Positions 9,961 to 19,610 of a DNA stretch of 64,000 bases are shown in pieces. A program made the position numbers and the translations under genes. The notes under the pieces are model-generated. The model did not search any database. It saw only the letters and a program-made list of their open reading frames with translations, and was not told the origin of the DNA. Each line of letters starts with the position of its first letter. Position 1 is the first letter of the stretch. This DNA comes from Xanthomonas sp. 10-10 (GTDB lineage Bacteria > Pseudomonadota > Gammaproteobacteria > Xanthomonadales > Xanthomonadaceae): the NCBI RefSeq assembly GCF_040182365.1, contig NZ_CP144460.1, forward strand, positions 2,852,001 to 2,916,000. Reading direction: 5' to 3'.

Positions 9961-11658
9961 TCAGCGACTGCCGCCGGCCACGGTGCCGACGGCATCGGCC
10001 TCGGCCTGCGCGCGCGCGGCGAACAAGGTGCCCGGCGGCGGCTGACGGGTGAAGAAGGTATCGATGCCATCCAGCACGGCGGCGGCGATCTTGCGCTGGT
10101 AGGCCGGGTCGATCAGGCGGCGTTCTTCATCCGGGTTGGAGATGAAGGCGGTTTCGACCAGCATCGCCGGCATGTCGGAGGTGCGCAGCACTGCGAAATT
10201 GGCGCGTTCCAGCTGCGGCTTGTGATTGTTGCCGATGCGCTTGAGGCCACCGAGCACATGGCCGGCGGCATCCTCGGAGGCCTTCATGTGGCCGCTCTGC
10301 GCCAGGTCCAGCAGCACATTGGCCAGCGTGCTTTCGGTCTGTTGCAGACGCACGCCACCGACCAGGTCGGCGGCGTTTTCCTTATCGGCCAACCAGCGCG
10401 CGCGTTGCGATGAGGCGCCCTTGGTCGACAGCACGTAGACCGACGAACCGGTCGCACTGCGATTTTCTGCAGCATCGGCATGGATGGAAATGAAGATGTC
10501 GGCCTTCGCAGCTCGCGCCTTTTGCGCACGCATCGGTAATGGAATGAACACGTCGGTGTCGCGGGTCAGGTACGCCTTCATACCGGGCGTGGCGTTGATC
10601 TGGCGTGCCAGTTCGCGGCCGACCGCCAGGGTCACGTCTTTTTCGCGCTTGCCGGTCGGGCCCATCGCACCCGGATCCTGGCCGCCGTGGCCGGGATCGA
10701 TGGCGACGATCAACGGCCGCATGCCCGGCGCCATCTTGACGCGCGATGCCTCGCTGGGCAGCACCGGGCGCGGTGGCAGGTCGTCGTCTGCAACGGCGCC
10801 GGGCGCAGTACCGGAGACCACGGCGCCGGCGCCGGCAACTGCCATCGGCGTGCTGCCGCCATTCAAAATTGCAGCGGCGGATGCACCGCCTGCGGACGTT
10901 GCACCGGCCGCAGGCGTGGCGGGATTCACGGCGACCCGATTGGCTGGATTGCCGACCGCAGCCGCCTGCGTGGCAGCAGCGGGCGTTCCCGGGCGTGGCG
11001 TCGGCACACCGGTGGCAACCGTGGTTGGCACGGCTGCGGGCGTGACCGTCGGCATCGCCGCCGCAGGCACGACGGCCGGCGCTGACGGCGGCGGCGGTGT
11101 TGACGGCACGGACAAGGCACGTTGCGCCGATGCGGCCAGGGCAGCGGTTGCACGCGCGGCCTCGGCTTGTGCGTTGAGCGGACGTGGCGGCGGCAGTGCG
11201 GCAGGCGTACTGGCCGCAACGGAAGTGGCAGCCGCAGGCGCCGGATCGCCCGGCCACTCGATCACAAGGGTCGAAGCACTGCCCAGCGTCTGCATCTGCG
11301 GCTTGAGCGCGGTAACCGGGCTTGCCAGCTCGAACACCACCCGGAACGTGCCCGGCACCGGCTGCCCGGTGCGCACCGAGGTGACCAGGCCGTTGGCCGG
11401 CGGCAACTTCAAGCCACGTGCGGCTGCCGACTCGGGGAAATCCACCACCAAGCGATTGGGGTTGGCCAGTGTCAGCGTCTTGAACCCGCCGCTGCCGGCC
11501 AGCTGGATTTCTGCACGCGTGCCGGTGGCGCCGGTACTGACGCCGACGCTCTTGATCTCGCCGGCCCACGCAGCAAAAACCGCCAGGCTGAGGCTGGCGG
11601 TCAGGGCGGAAGCGCAGAAGTGTCGGATCCCCGGTGTCATGGCGCTGGATTCAATCAT
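9961..11658 (-). CDS. amiC: N-acetylmuramoyl-L-alanine amidase (AMIN + Amidase_3)
   Basis: A 565-aa periplasmic amidase that removes peptides from murein during daughter-cell separation. It has a signal peptide (cut near residue 32), an AMIN domain for septal targeting (about 35-135), a very long Ala/Pro/Thr/Val-rich linker (about 140-320) and a C-terminal Amidase_3 domain. The zinc-site segments IDPGHGGQDPGA, KREKDVTL and ISIHADA are present, plus the catalytic Glu in VETAFISN. The linker is far longer than in E. coli AmiB or AmiC. An internal ATG at 11640 is an equally plausible start; neither has a clear ribosome site. It begins 52 bp after tsaE. Confidence 0.93.
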   Translation of the reverse strand: MIESSAMTPGIRHFCASALTASLSLAVFAAWAGEIKSVGVSTGATGTRAEIQLAGSGGFKTLTLANPNRLVVDFPESAAARGLKLPPANGLVTSVRTGQPVPGTFRVVFELASPVTALKPQMQTLGSASTLVIEWPGDPAPAAATSVAASTPAALPPPRPLNAQAEAARATAALAASAQRALSVPSTPPPPSAPAVVPAAAMPTVTPAAVPTTVATGVPTPRPGTPAAATQAAAVGNPANRVAVNPATPAAGATSAGGASAAAILNGGSTPMAVAGAGAVVSGTAPGAVADDDLPPRPVLPSEASRVKMAPGMRPLIVAIDPGHGGQDPGAMGPTGKREKDVTLAVGRELARQINATPGMKAYLTRDTDVFIPLPMRAQKARAAKADIFISIHADAAENRSATGSSVYVLSTKGASSQRARWLADKENAADLVGGVRLQQTESTLANVLLDLAQSGHMKASEDAAGHVLGGLKRIGNNHKPQLERANFAVLRTSDMPAMLVETAFISNPDEERRLIDPAYQRKIAAAVLDGIDTFFTRQPPPGTLFAARAQAEADAVGTVAGGSR

Positions 11659-11710
11659 CCAACTGTGTGAATTGCAAGGTGATTTCCCTTAATAATCCGT
11701 AACCTGGCGT

Positions 11711-12211
11711 TCATTCTTCTTGTCCGCTGACAAAAAGGGGCTGCAACTCGGCCTGTTGGGCCGCGGCATGCAGCCAGTCGCGTCCGGCAGGGCTGCGAGC
11801 CAGCAGCCTTACGCTGCGCCCGTCGCCATCCACGGCCAGTTCCACATCCAGATCCACCGGGGGCAGGATGCCTGCGCCGCGCTCCGGCCATTCGACCAGC
11901 CACAAACTGGCACTACCCTCGTCCAGGCCGAGGAAATCCAGCTCGCCGGCATTGCCGATGCGGTACAGATCCAGATGCCAGGCTTCGTCGCCGCTGCTCA
12001 GCGGATAACGCTCGACCAGGGTGTAGGTCGGGCTGCGGATCGGGCCGGTGACGCCAAGCGCGCGCAGTAACGCGCGCGCAAGCGTGGATTTGCCCGCGCC
12101 CAGGTCGCCATGCAGCTGGACCATGGCCGTGGCGGGCCGTACCGCTGCCAGGGCGCGGCCTAGCGTTTCGGTCGCCTCGGCGTCGGTAAGATGTGCATCG
12201 AGCTGATTCAT
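11711..12211 (-). CDS. tsaE: tRNA t6A biosynthesis ATPase TsaE
   Basis: A 166-aa P-loop ATPase that works with TsaB, TsaC and TsaD to add N6-threonylcarbamoyl to A37 of ANN-decoding tRNAs. The Walker A motif GDLGAGKST, the PTYTLVE block and HLDLYR are all present. Its ATG overlaps the nnr stop (ATGA, 4 bases), so it is translated with nnr. The C-terminal 40 residues are slightly longer than in E. coli TsaE. Confidence 0.94.
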   Translation of the reverse strand: MNQLDAHLTDAEATETLGRALAAVRPATAMVQLHGDLGAGKSTLARALLRALGVTGPIRSPTYTLVERYPLSSGDEAWHLDLYRIGNAGELDFLGLDEGSASLWLVEWPERGAGILPPVDLDVELAVDGDGRSVRLLARSPAGRDWLHAAAQQAELQPLFVSGQEE

Positions 12212-13695
12212 GCGTCGGCTCCGGCATTGGCGAGGCGACGCAGCTGCGGCAGCAGATCGGTAGGCAACAGGCCGCGCTCGCCATCGCGCGCGGCCGCATC
12301 GCCGGCACAGCCGTGCAGCAACGCGCCAAGGCTGGCGGCATCGAAGGCTGACCAGCCCTGCCCCAGCAATGCGGCGATCACCCCGGTCAGCAGGTCGCCC
12401 ATGCCGCCGACGGCCATGCCGGGGTTGCCGGCGTCGATGATGCGCGGGACCACATGCGGGGCAGCCACGACCGTGCCGGCCCCTTTGAGCACCACCACCG
12501 CATCGAAGCGCTGGGCCAGCGCGGCGGCAGCGGCCAGGCGATCGCGCTGCACCTGCGCGGTGGGCAGTCCCAGCAGCCGCCCTGCTTCGCCGGGATGCGG
12601 TGTCAGTACGCGCGGGCCGCGCCGTGGTGCGGCGGTGGCCGCCAGCAGATTGAGGCCATCGGCATCGATGACCACGGTGCTGTCCGACCCCAGCACGCCC
12701 TGCCACAACGCCCGTGCCCAGTCGTCCTGGCCCAGTCCCGGCCCAAGCGCAACGACATCGGCGGCTCCGGCCAGTGCGGCGATGTCGTCGTCGGCCTGCG
12801 TGGCGCGCACCATGGCTTCGGGGCAGCGCGCCAGCAGCGGGGCGACATGTTCGGCACGGGTGGCGACCTGCACCAGCCCGGCGCCGCTGCGCAAGGCGGC
12901 TTCGGCGGTCAGCATGATCGCGCCACCGCTGCCGAGATTGCCGCCCACGCACAGTACCCGCCCCGATTCGCCCTTGTGCGTATTGCGCCGACGCGGCCGC
13001 AACTGCGTGGCCAATGCATCGATGCCCCAACCGTGTGCGGCCGGGTGTAGCCCATCGAAGGCGGCGGCCGGCACGTCCAGCGAGGTGATGCCGCGTTCGC
13101 CCGCATGGTCCAGTGCGTCGCCGGTATACAGGCCAATGTGCGGCACGATGAACTGCAAGGTGCTATGCGCGCGCACCGCGGTCCCGAACGCCACGCCGTG
13201 GTCGGCATCGATCCCGCTGGGCACATCCAGCGCCAGCACCGGGGCGCCTGCCGCGTTGATGGCCTCGATCAACGCGGCAGTCTGCGCATCCGGGGCGCGG
13301 TTCAGGCCGATGCCGAACAGCGCATCGACGACGACATCGGCCTGCGCCAGCGCGTATGGAAACAGCTCGATCGCACCGCCAACCGCCAGATAGTCGGTGC
13401 AGGCGCGCTGGGACAGCGCCGAGGCCGGGCCGTACTCGGGCAGATGCACCACGCACACTCGGCGCCCGGCCCGCTGCGCCAGCCGCGCCAGCACGTAGCC
13501 ATCGCCGCCGTTGTTGCCGGTGCCGCACACCACCACGATGCGGCGCGCCTGCGGCCAGCGTTCCAGCAACCATTGCCAGGCCGCCTGCCCGGCGCGTTGC
13601 ATCAAGGTGTAGCCATCGCCACCCAGCAGCGTGGTGGCCTGCGCATCGAGCGTGCGCGCGGCAGCGGTGTCGTAAAGAGCGAGCGGTGCGTACAT
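12208..13695 (-). CDS. nnr: Bifunctional NAD(P)HX epimerase/dehydratase
   Basis: A 495-aa two-domain metabolite-repair enzyme. The N-terminal YjeF_N domain (about 10-215), with CGTGNNGGDGYVLAR, epimerises hydrated NAD(P)H. The C-terminal ribokinase-like domain (about 225-490), with GNPGMAVGGMGDLLTG, dehydrates it at the expense of ADP or ATP. ATG 13695 gives the standard length. It is divergent from queG with only 24 bp between the start codons, so its promoter must lie at least partly within the start of queG. Confidence 0.95.
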   Translation of the reverse strand: MYAPLALYDTAAARTLDAQATTLLGGDGYTLMQRAGQAAWQWLLERWPQARRIVVVCGTGNNGGDGYVLARLAQRAGRRVCVVHLPEYGPASALSQRACTDYLAVGGAIELFPYALAQADVVVDALFGIGLNRAPDAQTAALIEAINAAGAPVLALDVPSGIDADHGVAFGTAVRAHSTLQFIVPHIGLYTGDALDHAGERGITSLDVPAAAFDGLHPAAHGWGIDALATQLRPRRRNTHKGESGRVLCVGGNLGSGGAIMLTAEAALRSGAGLVQVATRAEHVAPLLARCPEAMVRATQADDDIAALAGAADVVALGPGLGQDDWARALWQGVLGSDSTVVIDADGLNLLAATAAPRRGPRVLTPHPGEAGRLLGLPTAQVQRDRLAAAAALAQRFDAVVVLKGAGTVVAAPHVVPRIIDAGNPGMAVGGMGDLLTGVIAALLGQGWSAFDAASLGALLHGCAGDAAARDGERGLLPTDLLPQLRRLANAGADA

Positions 13696-13719
13696 GCCGG
13701 GAATTCTATACTTGCCGCC

Positions 13720-14787
13720 ATGTCTGCCGCCGTCACCCGCCCCGACCCCACCGACGCTGCCGCGCGCATCCGTGCGCTTGCACGCGAAGCGGGCTTTCAA
13801 CGCTGCGGCATCACCGGCATCGAGCTGGGCGAAGACGAGGCGCACCTGCGCAGCTGGCTGGAAGAAGGCCTGTACGGAACGATGCACTGGATGGCCCAGC
13901 ACGGCGACAAGCGCTCCCGCCCGCAGGAACTGGTGCCGGGTACCTTGCGGGTGTTGTCGGTGGGCATGGATTACGGCCGCAAGGACGACAGCGAGGCCTG
14001 GACGACCTTGCACGATGGCACCCGTGCGTACGTGGCGCGTTATGCACTGGGCCGCGATTACCACAAGTTGATGCGCAACCGGCTGCAGAAACTGGCCGAG
14101 CGCATCCAGGGCGAGATCGGTGCGTTCGGCTACCGCGTGTTCGTCGATTCCGCTCCGGTGCTGGAGCGCGCGCTGGCGCGCAACGCGGGGCTGGGCTGGA
14201 TCGGCAAACACACTTGCCTGATCGACCGCAATGGCGGGTCTTGGTTCTTTCTGGGCGAGATCTACCTCGATCTGCCATTGCCCATCGACACGCCCGCCAC
14301 TGCGCACTGCGGCACCTGCACGCGCTGTATCGACATCTGTCCGACCCAGGCCATCATTGCGCCGTATCGGCTGGATGCGCGCCGCTGCATCGCCTATCTC
14401 ACCATCGAGCACGATGGCCCGATTCCCGAAGACATGCGCAAGCCGATCGGCAACCGCATCTTCGGCTGCGACGACTGTCAGCTGATCTGCCCGTGGAACA
14501 AGTTCGCCCAGCGCACCGACGAGGCCGACTTCCGCGCCCGCAACGAGTTGGATGTGGCGACGCTGCCGCAGCTGTTTGCCTGGGACGAATCCGAGTTCCT
14601 GCGCCGTACCGAAGGCAGCCCGATCCGCCGCAGCGGCCACGCGCGCTGGCTGCGTAACATCGCCGTGGGCCTTGGCAATGCGCCAGGTACGCCGGAGGTA
14701 TTGGCGGCACTGGAAGCGCGTCGCCACGATGCCTCCGATCTGGTGCGCGAACACGTGGGCTGGGCACTGGCACAGCACGGTCTTTGA
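13720..14787 (+). CDS. queG: Epoxyqueuosine reductase
   Basis: A 355-aa iron-sulfur and cobalamin-dependent enzyme that performs the last step of queuosine synthesis in tRNA. Two 4Fe-4S binding blocks are clear: CGTCTRCIDICP and CDDCQLICPWNK. A HEAT-like C-terminal region (SGHARWLRNIAVGLGN onward) follows. The chosen ATG gives the usual QueG length. Divergent pairing with nnr matches the arrangement in E. coli. xseA follows 54 bp downstream. Confidence 0.94.
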   Translation: MSAAVTRPDPTDAAARIRALAREAGFQRCGITGIELGEDEAHLRSWLEEGLYGTMHWMAQHGDKRSRPQELVPGTLRVLSVGMDYGRKDDSEAWTTLHDGTRAYVARYALGRDYHKLMRNRLQKLAERIQGEIGAFGYRVFVDSAPVLERALARNAGLGWIGKHTCLIDRNGGSWFFLGEIYLDLPLPIDTPATAHCGTCTRCIDICPTQAIIAPYRLDARRCIAYLTIEHDGPIPEDMRKPIGNRIFGCDDCQLICPWNKFAQRTDEADFRARNELDVATLPQLFAWDESEFLRRTEGSPIRRSGHARWLRNIAVGLGNAPGTPEVLAALEARRHDASDLVREHVGWALAQHGL

Positions 14788-14841
14788 CGCACAGACCAAC
14801 GTGCTCACCCATGGCGTGCGCCACTACGGGATAATGCCGCG

Positions 14842-16179
14842 ATGGCCGACCGCAACCAACAGATCCTCACTCCCAGCCAGCTCAATACGCTGGCGCGCGA
14901 CCTGCTGGAAGGAAGCTTCCCGCTGGTGTGGGTGGAAGCCGAACTGAGCAGCGTCACCCGCCCGTCCTCGGGCCATCTGTATTTCACGCTCAAGGATGCG
15001 CGCGCGCAGATCCGCTGCGCGATGTTCAAGCCCAAGAGCACCTGGTTGAAGTTTCAACCGCGCGAAGGCCTGCGCGTGCTCGCACGCGGCCGTTTGACCC
15101 TGTACGAGGCACGCGGCGACTACCAGCTGGTGCTCGACCATATGGAGGAAGCCGGCGAAGGCGCGTTACGGCGGGCCTTCGACGAACTGCGCGCGCGGCT
15201 TGCGGCAGAAGGCCTGTTCGATGCCGAGCGCAAGCAGCCCTTGCCTGCCCACGTGCGGCGGCTGGCGGTGATCACCTCGCCCAGCGGCGCAGCGGTGCGC
15301 GACGTACTCAGCGTGCTGGCGCGGCGCTTCCCGCTGCTGGAAGTGGACCTATTGCCGTCGCTGGTGCAAGGCGACAGTGCCGCAGCGCAAGTTACCTCGC
15401 TGCTGCAGCGCGCCGATGCCTCCGGGCGCTACGACGTCATCCTGATCACCCGTGGCGGCGGCTCGCTGGAGGATCTGTGGGCGTTCAACGACGAACGCCT
15501 GGCGCGTGCGATTGCCGCCGCGCAGACGCCGGTGGTGTCGGCGGTCGGCCACGAGACCGACTTCAGCCTGAGCGATTTTGTCGCCGACGTGCGTGCACCG
15601 ACGCCGTCGGTGGCGGCCGAATTGCTGGTGCCCGACCAGCGCGAACTGGTGGCACGGGTGCGGCGCGCGCACGCGCGCATCGCCCAGCTGCAGCAACATG
15701 CCTTGGGCGATGCGATGCAACGCGCCGACCGGCTGGCATTGCGCTTGCGTGCGCATAGCCCGCAAGCGCGCTTGCAGCTGCTGCAGCGCCGCCAGGAAGA
15801 GGCCGGCCGGCAGTTGCGAGCGCGCATGACCCAGCTGCTGGAACGTCTGCAGGCCCGCATGCAGCGCGGGCAGACGCACCTGCAGGCGCACAACCCGCAA
15901 CGCAATCTGGCCAGTTTGCAGCAGCGGCTGCGCGCATTGCACCCGCAGGCGGCCATGCAACGGCGGCTGCAGCACGATCAATTGCGATTGCGCGGGCTGG
16001 CGCGCTCGCTGGAAGCGGTCAGCCCGCTCGCCACCGTGGCGCGCGGTTACGCCATCGTGACCCGCTCCGCCGATGGCGGCGTGGTGCGCAGCGCCGCCGA
16101 CGTGACGCCTGGCGAGCGCCTGCGTGCGCAACTGGCCGATGGCAGCATCCAGGTGCGCGTCGAACGCGGCGATGACTGA
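14842..16179 (+). CDS. xseA: Exodeoxyribonuclease VII large subunit
   Basis: A 445-aa nuclease subunit, normal length. An N-terminal OB-fold (about 8-105) is followed by the catalytic core with [27 protein letters not shown] and [19 protein letters not shown] long Gln/Arg/Leu-rich coiled-coil region (about 270-395) precedes the closing strand VARGYAIV. It degrades single-stranded DNA from both ends when bound by several XseB subunits. The small subunit gene xseB is not in this window. Confidence 0.96.
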   Translation: MADRNQQILTPSQLNTLARDLLEGSFPLVWVEAELSSVTRPSSGHLYFTLKDARAQIRCAMFKPKSTWLKFQPREGLRVLARGRLTLYEARGDYQLVLDHMEEAGEGALRRAFDELRARLAAEGLFDAERKQPLPAHVRRLAVITSPSGAAVRDVLSVLARRFPLLEVDLLPSLVQGDSAAAQVTSLLQRADASGRYDVILITRGGGSLEDLWAFNDERLARAIAAAQTPVVSAVGHETDFSLSDFVADVRAPTPSVAAELLVPDQRELVARVRRAHARIAQLQQHALGDAMQRADRLALRLRAHSPQARLQLLQRRQEEAGRQLRARMTQLLERLQARMQRGQTHLQAHNPQRNLASLQQRLRALHPQAAMQRRLQHDQLRLRGLARSLEAVSPLATVARGYAIVTRSADGGVVRSAADVTPGERLRAQLADGSIQVRVERGDD

Positions 16180-16257
16180 GAGCGGCTGAAAAACCTAGCG
16201 AGCGCTTGCCCGTCAGTGAGTAGTGAGTCTCGTGTGCCGTTGGCATCGCGTCGCCCC

Positions 16258-17511
16258 TCACCCCCGGCTGGGCCTGGGCGTCTGCACCGCATGCTGCCAG
16301 CCCTGCATCAGCACGCCGGCCAGCACCACCGGATCGTGATCGAAGTGATGCCCACCGGGCCGCATCACGACTTCCACGCCGCGCGTACGCAGCTCCGGGC
16401 ACAGCGTGTCTTTTTCTTCGCTGCCGTAGATGCACTGCAGACGCTGCGCATCCAGCGACTGGATCGCAGGCTCGACATCGCGCTCGGCATCGTTATGCCA
16501 GCCCAGCCAGCCGCCGACACGGACCTTGAAGTCGGCCTGGTGGGCAAGCCCCAGCAGGCTGACGAACTGTACCGAGGCGCGCCGCTGAGGCGAGATTTCC
16601 GGATAGGCGAACGGCAGCACGTCGGCGCCGAACGAGTAACCGACCAGCGCCACGTGATGGATATGCCAGCGTTGCTGGTAGGTGGCGATCACCCGGTCCA
16701 GATCCGCGCCGACCTGCTGCGGGGTACGGCTGGCCCAGAAGTAGCGCAGGCTGTTCCAGCCCACGACGGACACGCCCTGCTGCTGCAACTGCGCGGCAAT
16801 GCCCTTGTCCAGCTCGCGCCAGCCGCCATCGCCGGACAGCATCAACACCAGCCTGTCGCTGCCGGGTGCGCGCATTTCGACCAGCGGCAGATCGCCAAGA
16901 CCCTGCGCCTGCGCTGCCTGGAAATGGCCGCGCGTGGCTGCAGCAATCTGCATCGGGCTGGCATCGTCGACCAGATCGTCCAGGAAGCCCTGGTTGGCAT
17001 CGGGCATATCGCGCGAACAGGCCAGGCCCGCATCCTTGGTGCCGGCGTCGGCCACCACCGCGCCGCCGAGCACGTCCGGCGCCGCAGACGCCAGAGCCTG
17101 ACGCGCCAGCACGGCGCCATCGCCCTGTCCCACCAGCACCGGCGGCAGGAACGCATCCACGTGTTCGGCACGCAGCACTTTCTTGCCCAGCCGCTCGGCG
17201 TCGTCGGCCAGCGAGCTGCACGCGGCGCGGTGCGAGCGCACGCGTTCGCGGTAGCTGGCGGTATCGATCACTGCCACCAGCGCGCCGTCGTTGCTCAGCA
17301 TGTCGGCCAGCTGCTGCGCCTGCTGCGGATGGCCGCTATCGGGCAACAGCACCACCATTGCCTTGGGCGCGCCTTCCGGACGGACCACTTCCACCGAGCG
17401 GTAATGCCCGGCGATGTTGCCGTCCTGCATATGCCGCGCCACGGCGAAGCCACTGCCGCCGATCAGCAGGATTGCCACGACCCAACGAAACAGTTTGATC
17501 CCCATGCCCAT
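16258..17511 (-). CDS. VirJ/AcvB-family alpha/beta-hydrolase protein
   Basis: A 417-aa membrane-anchored periplasmic protein: one N-terminal membrane helix (about 8-27), then a two-part VirJ region. The C-terminal part holds a hydrolase nucleophile elbow GYSFGAD and a late histidine in PGGHHFDHD. In Agrobacterium AcvB/VirJ has been tied to virulence and to hydrolysis of lysyl-phosphatidylglycerol, and the serine-hydrolase motif here fits such a lipase. No lysyl-PG synthase (mprF/lpiA) gene lies next to it in this window, so the substrate remains inferred. It lies 140 bp downstream of the SUMF1-type gene on the same strand and converges with xseA. Confidence 0.82.
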   Translation of the reverse strand: MGMGIKLFRWVVAILLIGGSGFAVARHMQDGNIAGHYRSVEVVRPEGAPKAMVVLLPDSGHPQQAQQLADMLSNDGALVAVIDTASYRERVRSHRAACSSLADDAERLGKKVLRAEHVDAFLPPVLVGQGDGAVLARQALASAAPDVLGGAVVADAGTKDAGLACSRDMPDANQGFLDDLVDDASPMQIAAATRGHFQAAQAQGLGDLPLVEMRAPGSDRLVLMLSGDGGWRELDKGIAAQLQQQGVSVVGWNSLRYFWASRTPQQVGADLDRVIATYQQRWHIHHVALVGYSFGADVLPFAYPEISPQRRASVQFVSLLGLAHQADFKVRVGGWLGWHNDAERDVEPAIQSLDAQRLQCIYGSEEKDTLCPELRTRGVEVVMRPGGHHFDHDPVVLAGVLMQGWQHAVQTPRPSRG

Positions 17512-17651
17512 CGCAGCAGTCCTTCAGAAGCGCTGGCGCTTCGACCTCGGTCCGCGCCAACGGTTCCGGCCTGGAGCAGGCGAGTGTTCGCTGCGGTTAA
17601 GCCATGCGATCCAGCGCCACTCCGGCGCAACATTCCCCGCACCCCGCGCGC

Positions 17652-19517
17652 CTAGATCCCGCGTGCCAGCCGGAAGCCGATGCGCGCACTGGTGGTATCG
17701 GAGTCCTGCGATTGCCGCCAGGCCGCACGCGTCTGCTGCGGCGAATTGGCCCAGCTGCCGCCACGGATCATGCGCTGCCGGCAGCCCGGGTTGAACCACG
17801 CCGCGCCATCGGCCGGTGCCCGCCGGTAACTGGCGTGCCAGCAATCGGCCACCCACTCGCTCAGGTTGCCGCCCATGTCGTGCAGGCCCCAGGCGTTGGC
17901 GCGGAAGCTGCCCACCGGTGCCGGGCCCCAGAAGCCATCGCCGTAGCCGACAAAGCCGTTATTCCAGTGCCGGCCGCTGCGCGAGACGTCGTTGCCGCCG
18001 GTGAAATTGCCCGCATCGCGCGGTGGCGAGCCGGCATTGCCCCAGGGATAGCGCCCGGTGGTGCCGGCGCGCACCGCGTACTCGAACTCGGCCTCGCTGG
18101 GCACGTGGTAATGACGTCCGGTCTGTTCGGACAGCCATGACGCATAGGCTTCGGCGTCGCGGATGCTGACATGCATGACCGGGCTGTTGGGCGCGGCCTG
18201 CGCGCCGTTGTAGTCGGACTGCCAGTCCACGCCGCTGCGGCGGATGAAATTGCCGCTGCGCTCGTCGTACACCACTGAATGGCCGCGCCGGGTGGCGCGA
18301 GGACGCGCGCCGGTGGCTTCGACGAATTGACGGAACTCGGCCACCGTCACCTCGGTGATCGAGAGCGCGAAGCCGCGCGCAAAGCGCACGTAATGCGCCG
18401 GGCGCTCGGTGTCGGATGCGCCCGGTTCGGCATCGCCCGCCCCCATCTGGAACGCGCCATGCGGCACCACGATCATCTGCGGCCCGCGGCCACCGACCTT
18501 GAGCCCGTCGGTGAAGACCTGTCCGGGGCGGAAGCTGCCGTAGTGGGTGGCCAATTCCAGGCGACGCCGCAGATCGCCGGCCATCGGGTCGCCGGGGTCG
18601 GCAATGCGCAGCACTTCGGCGAGTTTCTCGCCTGCGGCCTTGAGCCCGCGCGGCGAGGTCAGATCGTGAAGCCCGGCATCGTGCAAGGCCGCGATCTGCC
18701 CGCGCCGGGTGCGCTCGATGCGCGCGCGTGCGTCGGCGATGGTGGGCGCGCGGTCGCGCACCTGCCCGGCCATCTGCAGCCAATAGCGCGCGCCGATGAA
18801 ATCGGCGGCGTCGGCAGCCAGTTCGGCACGTTCCAGCAGGCCGCTTTCCACGGCAGCCAGTCCCTGGCGTGTGCGTGGGTTGTCCGGGTCCAGCTGCGCG
18901 GCGTCGCGAAAATTCGCCAGCGCGCCATTGCCGTCTTCGCCCAGGCGACCACCGCGCAGGTCTTCTTCACCGGCGCGATTGAAACCGAGCACGCGTTGCG
19001 CAGTTTCCACATCGCTCTGCAAGGCGCGCACCTTCGGGTCCTTGGGTGCGAGCGCCAGGGCCACGATGGCGAGCTCGCGCGCCTGTTCGAGCGCATCGTC
19101 CTGCCGATCGGTCTGTGCAACCAGCGCCCGGCCGCGTTCGATCAAGCGGGCGCGCGCCTGTTCCAGGCCGCGCCGACTGGCCGCATCCTTGCCGCCGCTG
19201 CGTTGTTCGATTGCCAGGTACAACGGGATCGCAGCGTCCGCATCGCGATACAGGCGGTCGTCCTGCAAGGCCTGGTCGGCGCGCTTGCGTGCCTGCGCCA
19301 CTGGCTCCTCGCCCAGATCCACCGTCGGCGGTTGCCACTGCGCGACCGTCTCGGCGGATTCTTCGCCACCGATGGACACATTCGGCTTGCTCGCTTGCGC
19401 GGGCGCTACCGGCTGTCGCGCAGCGGCAGGCGCCGGCGCGGGGGCACGCGAACAGGCGCATATGCTCAGCACGACCAATGCCCACGCCGCGATCCGGTTG
19501 CCGCACTTGCCCACCAC
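17652..19517 (-). CDS. SUMF1/FGE-fold lipoprotein without the catalytic cysteine pair
   Basis: A 621-aa predicted lipoprotein (lipobox-like ICAC ending at Cys22) with a 320-residue Ala/Arg/Leu-rich helical middle region, probably TPR- or coiled-coil-like, and a C-terminal SUMF1 domain (about 350-620). Family landmarks are present: MGAGDAEPGASDTERPAHYV, ITEVTVAEFRQFV, PSEAEFEYA, MGGNLSEWVADCWH and RGGSWAN. The segment that carries the two active cysteines in true formylglycine-generating enzymes reads WRQSQDSDTTSARIGFR and has none, so sulfatase activation is unlikely. No sulfatase gene is near. Start: two adjacent GTG codons (19517, 19514) follow AAGGAG; the second is better spaced. Confidence 0.82.
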   Translation of the reverse strand: MVGKCGNRIAAWALVVLSICACSRAPAPAPAAARQPVAPAQASKPNVSIGGEESAETVAQWQPPTVDLGEEPVAQARKRADQALQDDRLYRDADAAIPLYLAIEQRSGGKDAASRRGLEQARARLIERGRALVAQTDRQDDALEQARELAIVALALAPKDPKVRALQSDVETAQRVLGFNRAGEEDLRGGRLGEDGNGALANFRDAAQLDPDNPRTRQGLAAVESGLLERAELAADAADFIGARYWLQMAGQVRDRAPTIADARARIERTRRGQIAALHDAGLHDLTSPRGLKAAGEKLAEVLRIADPGDPMAGDLRRRLELATHYGSFRPGQVFTDGLKVGGRGPQMIVVPHGAFQMGAGDAEPGASDTERPAHYVRFARGFALSITEVTVAEFRQFVEATGARPRATRRGHSVVYDERSGNFIRRSGVDWQSDYNGAQAAPNSPVMHVSIRDAEAYASWLSEQTGRHYHVPSEAEFEYAVRAGTTGRYPWGNAGSPPRDAGNFTGGNDVSRSGRHWNNGFVGYGDGFWGPAPVGSFRANAWGLHDMGGNLSEWVADCWHASYRRAPADGAAWFNPGCRQRMIRGGSWANSPQQTRAAWRQSQDSDTTSARIGFRLARGI

Positions 19518-19610
19518 CTGCTCCTTCCAGTGCTCTGCCGCACGACAGGCGATCGCGACGTTAGGCTATTCTGCGCGTTCTGCGCAAACCTCGCTGTCGA
19601 CGGAAATCAC

